The notes: generated by a model not told the origin, from the sequence alone. DNA of 9,289 nt from Desulfobacterales bacterium (GCA_020347085.1 CP070769.1:1728589-1737877); one strand, 5' to 3'. Positions 1-6,911 are shown, numbered from the stretch's first letter. Translations and numbers: made by a program.

Positions 1-81
1 AGCAACGGTGTTTTCAGAAAGCCCCTTTTCCACAACCAGGTAATTGATGAACTGGTCTGCCAGGTGATCTAGGGAATTCAT
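1..81 (-). CDS. xerD: Tyrosine recombinase XerD/XerC, N-terminal fragment (cut by window edge)
   Basis: Only the first 27 codons are in the window, starting at the ATG at 81-79 and running off the left edge. The visible residues include QFINYLVVEKGLSENTV, the start of the SAM-like core-binding (N-terminal) domain of XerC/XerD recombinases, which resolve chromosome dimers at dif. Family members usually continue with an Ala-Tyr and a conserved RDL. A GAGG lies 9 bases before the ATG, supporting this start. The catalytic domain (RHRRY residues) is outside the window. The EKGLSENT wording is closer to XerD as I know it. However, its position on the same strand as, and downstream of, dprA-topA would fit xerC, which follows topA in several bacteria. 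The family is fairly secure; the choice between C and D is not. Confidence 0.8.
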   Translation of the reverse strand, partial: MNSLDHLADQFINYLVVEKGLSENTVA

Positions 82-220
82 CTTGTCGGGCCTCGATCAA
101 TACAAAGACTAACGATGCCGTGACCGGCTCGCTCCCGGCGCACGAAGTAATACCGTATGGCAGAATGTCCGTCCCTCAGGCCAGGGAGGGTTCACTCCTT
201 GAAGATGCACTTTCCGTATC

Positions 221-1453
221 TTAAAGGGGATGCCTGTTTAAAACCATCGCCCCATCTTCCACCACAATGACCATATTCTCCAGCCGAACACCCCCCCATC
301 CGGGTATGTAGATGCCGGGTTCAACCGTGGTGACCATTCCTGCTTCCAGAGTCATCGGCCGTAGTGGACTCAAGCGAGGCTTTTCATGGGTTGCTAATCC
401 CACGCCATGACCCAAGGCGTGGCCGAAGTATTCCTTGAATCCCTTAGCAGCAATGTGATCCCTTGCAATTTTGTCCACGGCTTGAGTACTCATCCCGGGC
501 TTCATGGCTTCGATGGCCATAAACTGCGCATCTTTCACGACCTGATAAATCTTATGAAAGGTATCGTCAGGTGAGCCAAGCACCAGCGTGCGGGAAATAT
601 CCGAACAGTAACCGTTCAGGCGTCCACCCCAGTCAAACAGGAGAGGTTCTCCCTGTCCTGTGGGTCGATCTGTAGGGACAGCATGCGGAAGGGCGGCGTT
701 TGGACCTGAAGCTACAATGGGAGGAAAAGAAACCGAATCTGCACCTGCCTCTCGCAGTCCCTTTTCTATGGCCCAGGCAAGCTCTTTTTCAGTGGTTCCA
801 ACACGCAGGGTATTAACAACCGTTTCAAATACTGATTCGGATAGGGCGAGCGAGTCCTTTATAGCTTCTATTTCTTGAGGTTCCTTTATCATACGGAGTT
901 CTTCGGTCAGGTTCTCCGTGGGTACAAGAGACACCATTGATGCTGCCTTCTGTAACTGCTCCTGGAACTTCTGGAATTGCAGGTACGAAAGGCGCACACT
1001 TTCAAAACCGAGGCACTCGGTTCCCAGCATCCTCAGGATTTCAGGCAACGATGAAGCCAGGCTCTCCTGATCGCGATAGATCTCGAAATCAGGGGCTTCA
1101 ATCTGTGCCTGGGTTTCATATCGAGAATCAGTGGCAAGCAACTGCTGTTCTGACGTAACAAAAAGGGCACCTGCAGATTCGTCAAACTGACCATCCTCAC
1201 CAGTAAACCCACTCAAATAGCGACGGTTCTCCTGCTGTAACACCAGCAAGGTATCAAAGGCCTGCTCTTGCAGGCGGCCCCTTAGTTTTGACAGGCGATT
1301 ACTTGTTTTCTCGTCCAAAACCCCGTATCCTCGTGCAGTACATTTTGAACTGCAAAACTGAGTGCTTTCCCCGTGCTGGTCTATCAGACTGGGGGTTAGC
1401 AAGCAAGTCGAGCAATGGCGAACTTCTTTACGGTAGATGGTTCCCTGCAGCAC
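221..1453 (-). CDS. M24-family Xaa-Pro peptidase (PepP/PepQ-like) with Cys-rich N-terminal extension
   Basis: Cytoplasmic metallopeptidase that should cleave Xaa-Pro bonds, as aminopeptidase P or prolidase. From the GTG start (410 residues), residues about 52-185 form the creatinase-like N-terminal domain (RRYLSGFTGEDGQF) and 190-410 the pita-bread catalytic domain. All five expected metal ligands are visible: D274 (LLFDWGG), D285 (YCSDISRT), H349 in HALGHGVGLATHE, E378 (TVEPGIY) and E392 (RLENM). The start is uncertain. The GTG at 1453 has no usable ribosome site (GAGG is one base away) but gives a segment with C14, C17, C34 and C38, in a CxxC-x16-CxxxC pattern ending FCSSKC, like a zinc knuckle. 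A TTG at 1318-1316 has GAGG/AGGA about 9-10 bases upstream and gives 365 residues, the usual family length. I keep the longer form because of the cysteine pattern. Family call firm; extension doubtful. Confidence 0.88.
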   Translation of the reverse strand: MLQGTIYRKEVRHCSTCLLTPSLIDQHGESTQFCSSKCTARGYGVLDEKTSNRLSKLRGRLQEQAFDTLLVLQQENRRYLSGFTGEDGQFDESAGALFVTSEQQLLATDSRYETQAQIEAPDFEIYRDQESLASSLPEILRMLGTECLGFESVRLSYLQFQKFQEQLQKAASMVSLVPTENLTEELRMIKEPQEIEAIKDSLALSESVFETVVNTLRVGTTEKELAWAIEKGLREAGADSVSFPPIVASGPNAALPHAVPTDRPTGQGEPLLFDWGGRLNGYCSDISRTLVLGSPDDTFHKIYQVVKDAQFMAIEAMKPGMSTQAVDKIARDHIAAKGFKEYFGHALGHGVGLATHEKPRLSPLRPMTLEAGMVTTVEPGIYIPGWGGVRLENMVIVVEDGAMVLNRHPL

Positions 1454-1534
1454 GCCTCAGGGCTGCGAAAGCTATAAAGACAAACAAGCTGCCGGGTGCA
1501 CAGGAGACACGCCGGGGCACCAACAGGGTGCAAT

Positions 1535-1693
1535 ATGAAAGCCCTAAAGAAGACTTGGAAGCAAAACGGGCTGAGCCAAGTGAGTCAATGGCTAACAGAA
1601 CTAAGGGGACCGTGTCAAGGCGAACTAGCAAAACACCTTGACAACAGGGCGATCTTTCATAGTAAGGTGCTCCAGCGGCCATCCCTGTTCTGA
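1535..1693 (+). other. Candidate small ORF, 52 residues, unknown
   Basis: ATG at 1535 with AGGG six bases upstream, TGA at 1691-1693. The predicted peptide is basic at the N-terminus (MKALKKTWKQNG) followed by an amphipathic-looking stretch (LSQVSQWLTELRGPCQGELA). I do not recognise it. It overlaps the inverted repeat with the TTGACA boxes and ends 98 bases before the GlmU-like gene, so it could be a leader peptide, a decayed gene or a chance frame. Most ORFs this short are chance. Low confidence. Confidence 0.15.
1613..1643. promoter_or_regulatory. Perfect 8-bp inverted repeat carrying back-to-back TTGACA boxes (candidate divergent promoters or operator)
   Basis: TGTCAAGG (1613-1620) and CCTTGACA (1636-1643) are exact reverse complements separated by 15 bases. 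Each arm contains a consensus -35 hexamer facing outward: TTGACA on the minus strand at 1618-1613 toward the peptidase, and on the plus strand at 1638-1643 toward the GlmU-like gene. The -10 matches are poor: on the plus strand TAGTAA at 1660-1665 after 16 bases, and on the minus strand only TTAGCC-like bases after 17. It could equally be a regulator-binding palindrome or an RNA hairpin. The symmetry is directly visible; the promoter role is inference from its position between divergent genes. Confidence 0.35.
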
Positions 1694-1791
1694 CTTGTAC
1701 CCGTCGTCAGTTACCAAGGGCAGGCAGACTCGGCAGAATATAGAAACCGTGCGAAAGGGAACCCTGGATGCCTTAACAACAAGAAAAGAAA

Positions 1792-3042
1792 ATGGAACAG
1801 CTACTTCAAAAAGGGGTGGTGATACCTAACCCTCAAAGTGTGCAGATTGGAAATGAAGTCGTGTTAGATGGCATTTCTGGTGATGGGGTGGTTATCTATG
1901 GGGGGTGCAGGATCTTTGGTGAAAAAACGTTGATCATGCCCGGGGTGAAGCTTGGCCATGAGGGACCCGTGACGGTCGAAGATTGCCAGATCGGGCCAGA
2001 TGTGGAATTGAAGGGCGGTTTTTTTCGGAGGTCTGCATTTCTTGAAAAGGCGAATATGGGCTCCGGGGCCCATGTTCGAGATGGCTCCATCCTCGAAGAA
2101 CAAGCCAACGGCGCCCATGCAGTAGGCCTCAAACACACCATTCTGTTTCCTTTTGTGACATTGGGGAGCCTCATCAATTTTTGTGACTGCTTGATGGCAG
2201 GCGGTACCAGCCGCAAGAATCACAGTGAGGTGGGTAGCTCTTACATCCATTTCAATTACACGCCCAACCAGGATAAGGCCACCCCTTCCTTGATCGGTGA
2301 TGTGCCGCGAGGTGTGATGCTCAACCAGCCCCCCATCTTTTTAGGAGGTCAAGGGGGCTTGGTCGGGCCGGTACGGATAGAATACGGCACAGTCATAGCT
2401 GCGGGCGTGGTATATCGAAAAGACGTTCTTGAGGGAGGCAAACTCCTGCTGGGCCATAGGCCCATTGAGAGGGATCCCAATTATTATCCAGCCCTATACT
2501 GGTATGTGAAAGAGCCTGTCGTCAATAACACGAATTACATTGCTAATCTCATTGCCCTCAAGCGGTGGTACCTGGACGTCCGCTCCCAGTTCTTTAAGGG
2601 CGATGTGATGAGCCAGATGTTGTATGAAGGCGTACTAGAGAAGTTGGACATGGCCGTCAAAGAGCGAATCGATCGCTTCAAAGCGCTATCTCAGAAGATG
2701 CCTGAATCTGCCAAGAAATACCGGGCGGTTATGAAGGATGAAGCAAGCGAAAACCTCTTGAAACAAGAACAAGAGTTTTTTGAACGATGGCAAGAGATCG
2801 AAGATATGGTCTATGTGAACCAGGATAACTCAGGAGACGCTGCTATACGAGAGCCCTTCTTGGAAGAGCTCGGCAGACATATTAAAGAAAGAGGTTCTGA
2901 TTACGTTGCAGTCATCCAGGAGTTGGATGCGTCCTGCTCTGCCAAGGGAACCGAGTGGCTCCAGAGCATCGTTGATGGGATCAACCAGCAAGTGCTTCAG
3001 CTCATACCTTCTTTTATGGACGTAGGGGCCACGTATGGGTAA
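1792..3042 (+). CDS. GlmU C-terminal-like left-handed beta-helix protein (putative acyltransferase/UDP-GlcNAc-linked), no nucleotidyltransferase domain
   Basis: 416 residues. Residues about 12-215 form a left-handed parallel beta-helix of hexapeptide repeats with many I/V-G-x and G-x-x-V turns. The segment FNYTPNQDKATPSLIGD (154-170) resembles the GlmU acetyltransferase stretch containing CNYDG..KFKTIIGD, with N155, Y156, K162 and IGD in matching places. H144 may match the catalytic His, but the coil that would carry the GlmU Tyr and the middle Asn is shorter, so acetyltransferase activity is not assured. Residues about 235-410 are charged and helical, with no family I recognise. The GlmU uridylyltransferase domain (LAAGxGTRM) is absent. 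The ATG at 1792 has only a weak purine run upstream, yet the protein begins naturally with LLQKGVVIPNP. Its stop overlaps glmM by 8 bases, implying joint expression and a role beside GlcN-1-P formation. Such proteins are often labelled UDP-GlcNAc pyrophosphorylase; that name looks unsupported here. Confidence 0.8.
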   Translation: MEQLLQKGVVIPNPQSVQIGNEVVLDGISGDGVVIYGGCRIFGEKTLIMPGVKLGHEGPVTVEDCQIGPDVELKGGFFRRSAFLEKANMGSGAHVRDGSILEEQANGAHAVGLKHTILFPFVTLGSLINFCDCLMAGGTSRKNHSEVGSSYIHFNYTPNQDKATPSLIGDVPRGVMLNQPPIFLGGQGGLVGPVRIEYGTVIAAGVVYRKDVLEGGKLLLGHRPIERDPNYYPALYWYVKEPVVNNTNYIANLIALKRWYLDVRSQFFKGDVMSQMLYEGVLEKLDMAVKERIDRFKALSQKMPESAKKYRAVMKDEASENLLKQEQEFFERWQEIEDMVYVNQDNSGDAAIREPFLEELGRHIKERGSDYVAVIQELDASCSAKGTEWLQSIVDGINQQVLQLIPSFMDVGATYG

Positions 3043-4384
3043 GTTATTTGGTACGGATGGCATCAGAGGCGTTGCCAATGAATACCCAATGACCTCGGAG
3101 ATGGCTTTAAGAATTGGGCGGGCAATAGCTCGTGGGTTCAAACGTGACCATGACACGCCTCAGATTCTTATCGGGAAAGATACTAGGATCTCAGGCGACA
3201 TGCTTGAGCATGCGTTGGTTACTGGCATTTGTTCTGCGGGGGGTGATGCCCTTTTGGCAGGACCCTTGCCAACGCCAGGAGTGTCCTATGTAACGAGAAG
3301 CATGGGCCTTGATGCGGGAGTTGTGATTTCAGCTTCACACAACCCCTTTGCAGACAATGGAATAAAGATCTTTAAGGGAGATGGGTTCAAGCTCTCAGAT
3401 GAAATGGAGCTTGAGATTGAACAGCTGATTTTTGAAAATAACACGCTTGCTGGGTCTGACGAACCTCAAACTCCTGGTAGAGCCCGTGTCGTCGCGGATG
3501 CCCCCGGTCGTTATATAACGTTCTTGAAGGACGTGGCTTCGAAAGACAGGGCCTTTGAAGGGCTCAACATTGTCTTGGATTGCTCCAACGGGGCTACGTA
3601 TCAGGTGGCGCCTACCACCTTTAAGGAATTGGGTGCTACAGTGAAAGCGCTCTTTGTCGATCCTAATGGTAGGAATATTAATCTAAACTGCGGATCTGAG
3701 CACCCCAAAAGCCTGTCTGAGGAAGTCGTAAAAAACAGGGCAGATGTTGGATTTGCTTTTGATGGCGATGGGGACCGTGTAACCGCTGTGGACGAAACCG
3801 GTGGGGTGCTTACAGGCGGGCAAATGTTGGTTATCTGCGCCAAGGTCATGAAACACGAAGACCGGCTATCCAACAACCTGGTTGTAAGCACCGTAATGAG
3901 TAATATTGGCCTCGGGCTTGCCCTGAGGCAATTTGGCGTTGAGCTTGTGACGACCCAAGTGGGTGACCGGTATGTCATGCGGGAAATGCTGGCAAGGGGG
4001 GCAAGAATCGGTGGAGAAGACTCTGGGCATATGATATTTTTAGACCACCACAACGCTGGAGACGGGATCATAACAGCCATTAAGCTGATGAGTGCTATGA
4101 AAACCACAGGCAAGCGCATTTCAGAGCTAGCCAAACTCATGAAGGTCTTTCCGCAAAGCTTGATCAATGTGAAAGTGAAGGATAAACGGCCTATTGAGGC
4201 AGTGCCCGAGATCATCGCTGCTGTTAAGAATGTGGAAAGGCTATTAGGAGATGGGGGCAGGGTGCTGGTCCGCTATTCTGGTACACAGCCCATGTGTCGC
4301 GTGATGGTGGAGGGGCCTACCCATGAGGAGACTGAGAGATACTGTAATGAGATTGCCGAGGTAGTCAGACAACAATTCGGTTAA
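3035..4384 (+). CDS. glmM: Phosphoglucosamine mutase
   Basis: Interconverts glucosamine-6-phosphate and glucosamine-1-phosphate in the cytoplasm, feeding UDP-GlcNAc for peptidoglycan and lipid A. 449 residues, normal for the family. The N-terminus KLFGTDGIRG is diagnostic. ISASHNP (98-104) holds the phosphorylated serine S101, and DGDGDR (243-248) is the magnesium loop. GGEDSGH (326-332) is the sugar-binding loop, and RYSGTQP (413-419), before RVMVEG, is the phosphate-binding loop. The last two differ from the usual GGEQSGH and R(K/P)SGTEP. The whole four-domain alpha-D-phosphohexomutase architecture is present with no break. The ATG at 3035 has AGGGG about 7 bases upstream, lying inside the end of the preceding gene, which it overlaps by 8 bases, so translational coupling is likely. 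It ends convergent to topA, with 202 bases between. Confidence 0.97.
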   Translation: MGKLFGTDGIRGVANEYPMTSEMALRIGRAIARGFKRDHDTPQILIGKDTRISGDMLEHALVTGICSAGGDALLAGPLPTPGVSYVTRSMGLDAGVVISASHNPFADNGIKIFKGDGFKLSDEMELEIEQLIFENNTLAGSDEPQTPGRARVVADAPGRYITFLKDVASKDRAFEGLNIVLDCSNGATYQVAPTTFKELGATVKALFVDPNGRNINLNCGSEHPKSLSEEVVKNRADVGFAFDGDGDRVTAVDETGGVLTGGQMLVICAKVMKHEDRLSNNLVVSTVMSNIGLGLALRQFGVELVTTQVGDRYVMREMLARGARIGGEDSGHMIFLDHHNAGDGIITAIKLMSAMKTTGKRISELAKLMKVFPQSLINVKVKDKRPIEAVPEIIAAVKNVERLLGDGGRVLVRYSGTQPMCRVMVEGPTHEETERYCNEIAEVVRQQFG

Positions 4385-4586
4385 AAGCGGTTTCAAAATT
4401 GTCTTACGAGTGGTTTCAAAACCCTTTTTCTCGCTTGTTTGACCATTTTGATCCCGATTTATCGAGAGAGTTTTCCGATGTTAGCGGAGCGAAGCTGACG
4501 CCCCGAAAATGGTCACGGAGCAAGGAAAATGGCTTGATAGCGAAACCATATTTTTGGAAGGAACTCGTGGGACACAACACGAGTCT
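4385..4586. repeat. Repeat-rich spacer between convergent glmM and topA
   Basis: The spacer contains an exact direct repeat GGTTTCAAAA at 4389-4398 and 4412-4421. It has a perfect 9-bp inverted repeat, GACCATTTT (4441-4449) with AAAATGGTC (4506-4514), enclosing 56 bases. GAAAATGG occurs twice (4505-4512 and 4525-4532). A nested hairpin pairs GTTAGC near 4480 with GCTGAC ending near 4499 (one G-T pair). A short GGTT/AACC stem followed by five T (4412-4429) could be a weak glmM terminator. The arrangement could be a decayed miniature repeat element. A TTG-started frame crosses it without a ribosome site, and I do not call it a gene. Confidence 0.4.
4563..4584. terminator. Candidate hairpin between convergent glmM and topA ends
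   Basis: ACTCGTG (4563-4569) and CACGAGT (4578-4584) form a perfect 7-bp stem with an 8-base loop, immediately past the topA stop and downstream of glmM. On the plus strand it is followed by CTTT only; on the minus strand there is no T tract. It may act as a weak two-way terminator or just as an RNA-stabilising hairpin. Confidence 0.35.
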
Positions 4587-6887
4587 TTAAGGGTTGTCGG
4601 TTAGACTGCTTCGGAGCGGCTGTTTATAAGTGCAGTCCTTGTTATAACACCTCAGATGCGGCCCGTCCCTTTTGGTCGAACGCTCCAAAACAAAAGGCGT
4701 TCCGCACGCCGGGCAGGATTGAGGCACAGGCTTGTCCCAAACGGCAAAGGTGCACTTTGGATAGCGGGTGCAACCATAGAAGAGCCTGCCTCGCTTTGAT
4801 CTTTTTCCAACAAGCTCCCCATCGCATCCTTTCTCCAGACACTTCACACCAGTAAACTCGGTTTTGGAGATTCCCTTTTGTTTCAAGGAGCGGGTGTTCT
4901 TACAGGCAGGATAGGACGAGCAGGCAAGGAACGGGCCAAATCGTCCCTGTTTTTGCACCATGGGGCTTCCGCATTTTTCGCATACTTCATCGGTAGGCTG
5001 GTCTGGGGCTGGCTGTTCGATCTCAATCTGTCCGGTTCCGTTGCGGGTGTAATTGCGTGTAAAGTTACACGCAGGGTAGCCCGAACAGGCGAGGAATGGT
5101 CCACCCTTTCCAACCTTGATCATGAGGGGTTGATCGCATGACGGGCAGTTGAGATCAACAGCTAAACCATTGCCCTTGACGCTGTGCATCTCTTTTGCCG
5201 CACGCTCCAGCTCCTTCTTAAACGAGTCATAAAAGTTTTCCAGGACGGCAACCGCATCGATTTCGCCCTCCTTGATTCTGTCCAGGTCGTCTTCCATGCG
5301 TGCCGTAAAATCAACGTTTAAGATGTCTGGGAAACTCTCTATCAGGAGATCATTAACGATAAAGCCTAGCTCAGTCGGCTTGAAGTGCCTCTTGACCAGA
5401 TCTACGTATCCCTTACCTCTGATGGTGGTTATGATCGTCGCATAGGTGCTTGGTCTCCCAATACCCTTTTCTTCAAGCTCTTTAACGAGTGAAGCTTCGG
5501 AAAACCGCGGGGGCGGCTGAGTAAAATGCTGTTTGGGTTCGAGTCGATGGCATTTTAAGCGCATCCCTTCTGACAGACGCGGCAGGGTCTCGTTGTTCTC
5601 TGGTTGACTCTCCTTATCATTTGACGAGGTATAAAGCGCCATAAACCCGGGGAAACGCATCAATGAACCCGAGGCCTGAAAAGTGTAAGGCGAAGCCGAG
5701 ATGGTCACCGAGGTCCTGTCAAAAAGGGCCGACTTCATCTGAGAGGCCACAAAACGCTGCCAGATCAACTCGTAGAGAGCCGACTGATCCTTGGATAGGA
5801 ACCGTGCGATACGTTCTGGCTTGTGAGCCACCGACGTAGGGCGTATGGCCTCATGGGCATCCTGGGCTTTTTTCTTGTTCTTAAAAATACGGGGGTTAGG
5901 CGGCAGGTACTCGGGGCCAAATTCGTCCTTGATCAGGTGCCGGGCTTCATGCATGGCCTCCTCGGCAACGCGTGTCGAGTCGGTTCGCATGTAGGTGATT
6001 AGACCTACTGGCTCTCCAGGGCCGAGTTCAACACCTTCGTAAAGCTGCTGGGCGACGATCATGGTCTTCCTGGCGGAAAACCCCAGCCTGCGAATCGCCT
6101 CCTGCTGCAGTTTGCTGGTGGTAAACGGCGGGAAAGGATTTTTCTTCTGCGTCTTCTGGACAACCTTTTCTACCCTGAAGTCGGCTTTTTCAAGGTCTTT
6201 GATGACGGCCTGGGCTGCCTTTTCGTCTGAAACGCCAAATTTCTTGTCATGTTTTTTGACGAGCTTGGCAAGAAAAGGTGGGGGTGATTCGCCTTCAAGC
6301 TGTGCGGTGATGCTCCAGTACTCCTCCGGCAGAAAGGCGTGAATTTGCTTTTCACGTTCACAGATCATGCGAACAGCTACCGACTGCACACGGCCCGCGC
6401 TCAAGCCCCGTTGAACCTTTTGCCACAGGATCGGCGAAATCAGATAACCCACCAGGCGATCTAAGATCCTCCTGGCCTGCTGGGACGCAAACTTGGGCTT
6501 GTCAAGCTGTTGAGGGGATGCCATTGCAGCCCGTATAGCGTTTTGCGTCAGCTCATGAAACAGAACGCGGTGAAACCGGCGTCCCTTTTTCTTAAGTATC
6601 TCGGCTGTGTGCCATGCGATGGCTTCACCTTCTCGGTCAGGGTCTGGTGCCAAGTAGACATCATTAAGGTGACCGGCTGCCTTTTTCAGGGCACGAACGA
6701 CCTTTTCTTTACCCTGGACCATTGTATATTGGGGCTTGAAACCGTCTTCAATAGAAATCCCGAGTTTCTTCACCGGGAGATCCTTAATATGGCCTACCGT
6801 AGCGGCCACATCAAACTCAGGGCCCAGGTATTTCTTTAGGGTTCTGATCTTGGTGGGGGATTCAACAACAACAAGTGATTTACTCAA
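4587..6887 (-). CDS. topA: DNA topoisomerase I (type IA)
   Basis: Relaxes negative supercoils by a 5'-phosphotyrosyl single-strand break. 766 residues. The TOPRIM domain opens at residue 4 (LVVVESPTK, E9) and has DPDREG (82-87) for magnesium. The catalytic tyrosine is Y299 in GLITYMRTDST. The core continues to about 575 (SLVKELEEKGIGRPSTYA at 466-483). Four C-terminal C4 zinc ribbons follow, at about 581-607, 636-662, 683-712 and 725-752, the third with CLEKGC spacing. The start is TTG at 6887-6885: GGAAGG sits 7 bases upstream and residue 2 onward matches the family start. The nearby ATG at 6892 is out of frame and meets a stop after two codons. dprA ends 24 bases upstream, so the two are almost certainly co-transcribed. 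The reading frame is intact, and the four ribbons are within the variation known for bacterial TopA. Confidence 0.97.
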   Translation of the reverse strand: MSKSLVVVESPTKIRTLKKYLGPEFDVAATVGHIKDLPVKKLGISIEDGFKPQYTMVQGKEKVVRALKKAAGHLNDVYLAPDPDREGEAIAWHTAEILKKKGRRFHRVLFHELTQNAIRAAMASPQQLDKPKFASQQARRILDRLVGYLISPILWQKVQRGLSAGRVQSVAVRMICEREKQIHAFLPEEYWSITAQLEGESPPPFLAKLVKKHDKKFGVSDEKAAQAVIKDLEKADFRVEKVVQKTQKKNPFPPFTTSKLQQEAIRRLGFSARKTMIVAQQLYEGVELGPGEPVGLITYMRTDSTRVAEEAMHEARHLIKDEFGPEYLPPNPRIFKNKKKAQDAHEAIRPTSVAHKPERIARFLSKDQSALYELIWQRFVASQMKSALFDRTSVTISASPYTFQASGSLMRFPGFMALYTSSNDKESQPENNETLPRLSEGMRLKCHRLEPKQHFTQPPPRFSEASLVKELEEKGIGRPSTYATIITTIRGKGYVDLVKRHFKPTELGFIVNDLLIESFPDILNVDFTARMEDDLDRIKEGEIDAVAVLENFYDSFKKELERAAKEMHSVKGNGLAVDLNCPSCDQPLMIKVGKGGPFLACSGYPACNFTRNYTRNGTGQIEIEQPAPDQPTDEVCEKCGSPMVQKQGRFGPFLACSSYPACKNTRSLKQKGISKTEFTGVKCLEKGCDGELVGKRSKRGRLFYGCTRYPKCTFAVWDKPVPQSCPACGTPFVLERSTKRDGPHLRCYNKDCTYKQPLRSSLTDNP

Positions 6888-6892
6888 GGCAT
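6884..6892 (-). promoter_or_regulatory. topA translation start region: TTG start overlapped by a two-codon minigene
   Basis: On the minus strand an AAGGAAGG run precedes ATG-CCT-TGA (6892-6884). The TGA of this two-codon frame overlaps the TTG start of topA (TTGA). GGAAGG is correctly spaced (7 bases) for the TTG, while AAGGA is 5 bases from the ATG, so both starts could be used. If the ATG is used, topA would depend on re-initiation, lowering its expression. The sequence is plain; the effect is inference. Confidence 0.4.
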
Positions 6893-6911
6893 ATCCTTCC
6901 TTAGAAACATT

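Larger units (their letters stand above)
1454..1791. other. Divergent intergenic region between the peptidase and the GlmU-like gene
   Basis: This stretch of 338 bases (474 if the peptidase starts at 1318) has no gene I recognise. It holds the inverted repeat with two TTGACA boxes at 1613-1643, a possible 52-codon ORF (1535-1693), and an imperfect direct repeat (GCCGGGTGCAC at 1491-1501, GCCGGGGCAC at 1511-1520). It also has several small inverted repeats in what would be the leader of the plus-strand genes: AACAGGG 1643-1649 with CCCTGTT 1683-1689, and CTGAC 1690-1694 with GTCAG 1706-1710. I checked it by eye against tRNA, tmRNA, 6S RNA, SRP RNA, RNase P RNA and the glmS ribozyme and saw none of their signature segments. 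A GTGCG at 1749-1753 resembles a group II intron 5' end, but no domain V or maturase follows. Confidence 0.6.

Noticed and set aside
82..220. Possible terminator hairpin (TCCCT/AGGGA) between the peptidase and xerD
   Set aside because: The stem is only 5 bp and has no T tract on either strand; I see nothing else supportable in this 139-base gap.
1428..1682. 84-codon minus-strand frame overlapping the peptidase start
   Set aside because: No ribosome site and no motif; it merely spans the divergent gap in a different frame.
1749..1791. GTGCG at 1749 as a group II intron 5' end
   Set aside because: No domain V, no maturase and no exon break are present; the GlmU-like gene begins directly afterwards.
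3601..4215. 204-codon frame on the minus strand inside glmM
   Set aside because: It is the shadow of an unmistakable glmM on the other strand; composition is Ser/Thr/Pro-rich and unlike any family I know.
4399..4590. 63-codon TTG-started frame in the glmM-topA spacer
   Set aside because: No Shine-Dalgarno sequence, rare start codon, and it consists of the local repeats; not recognisable as protein.
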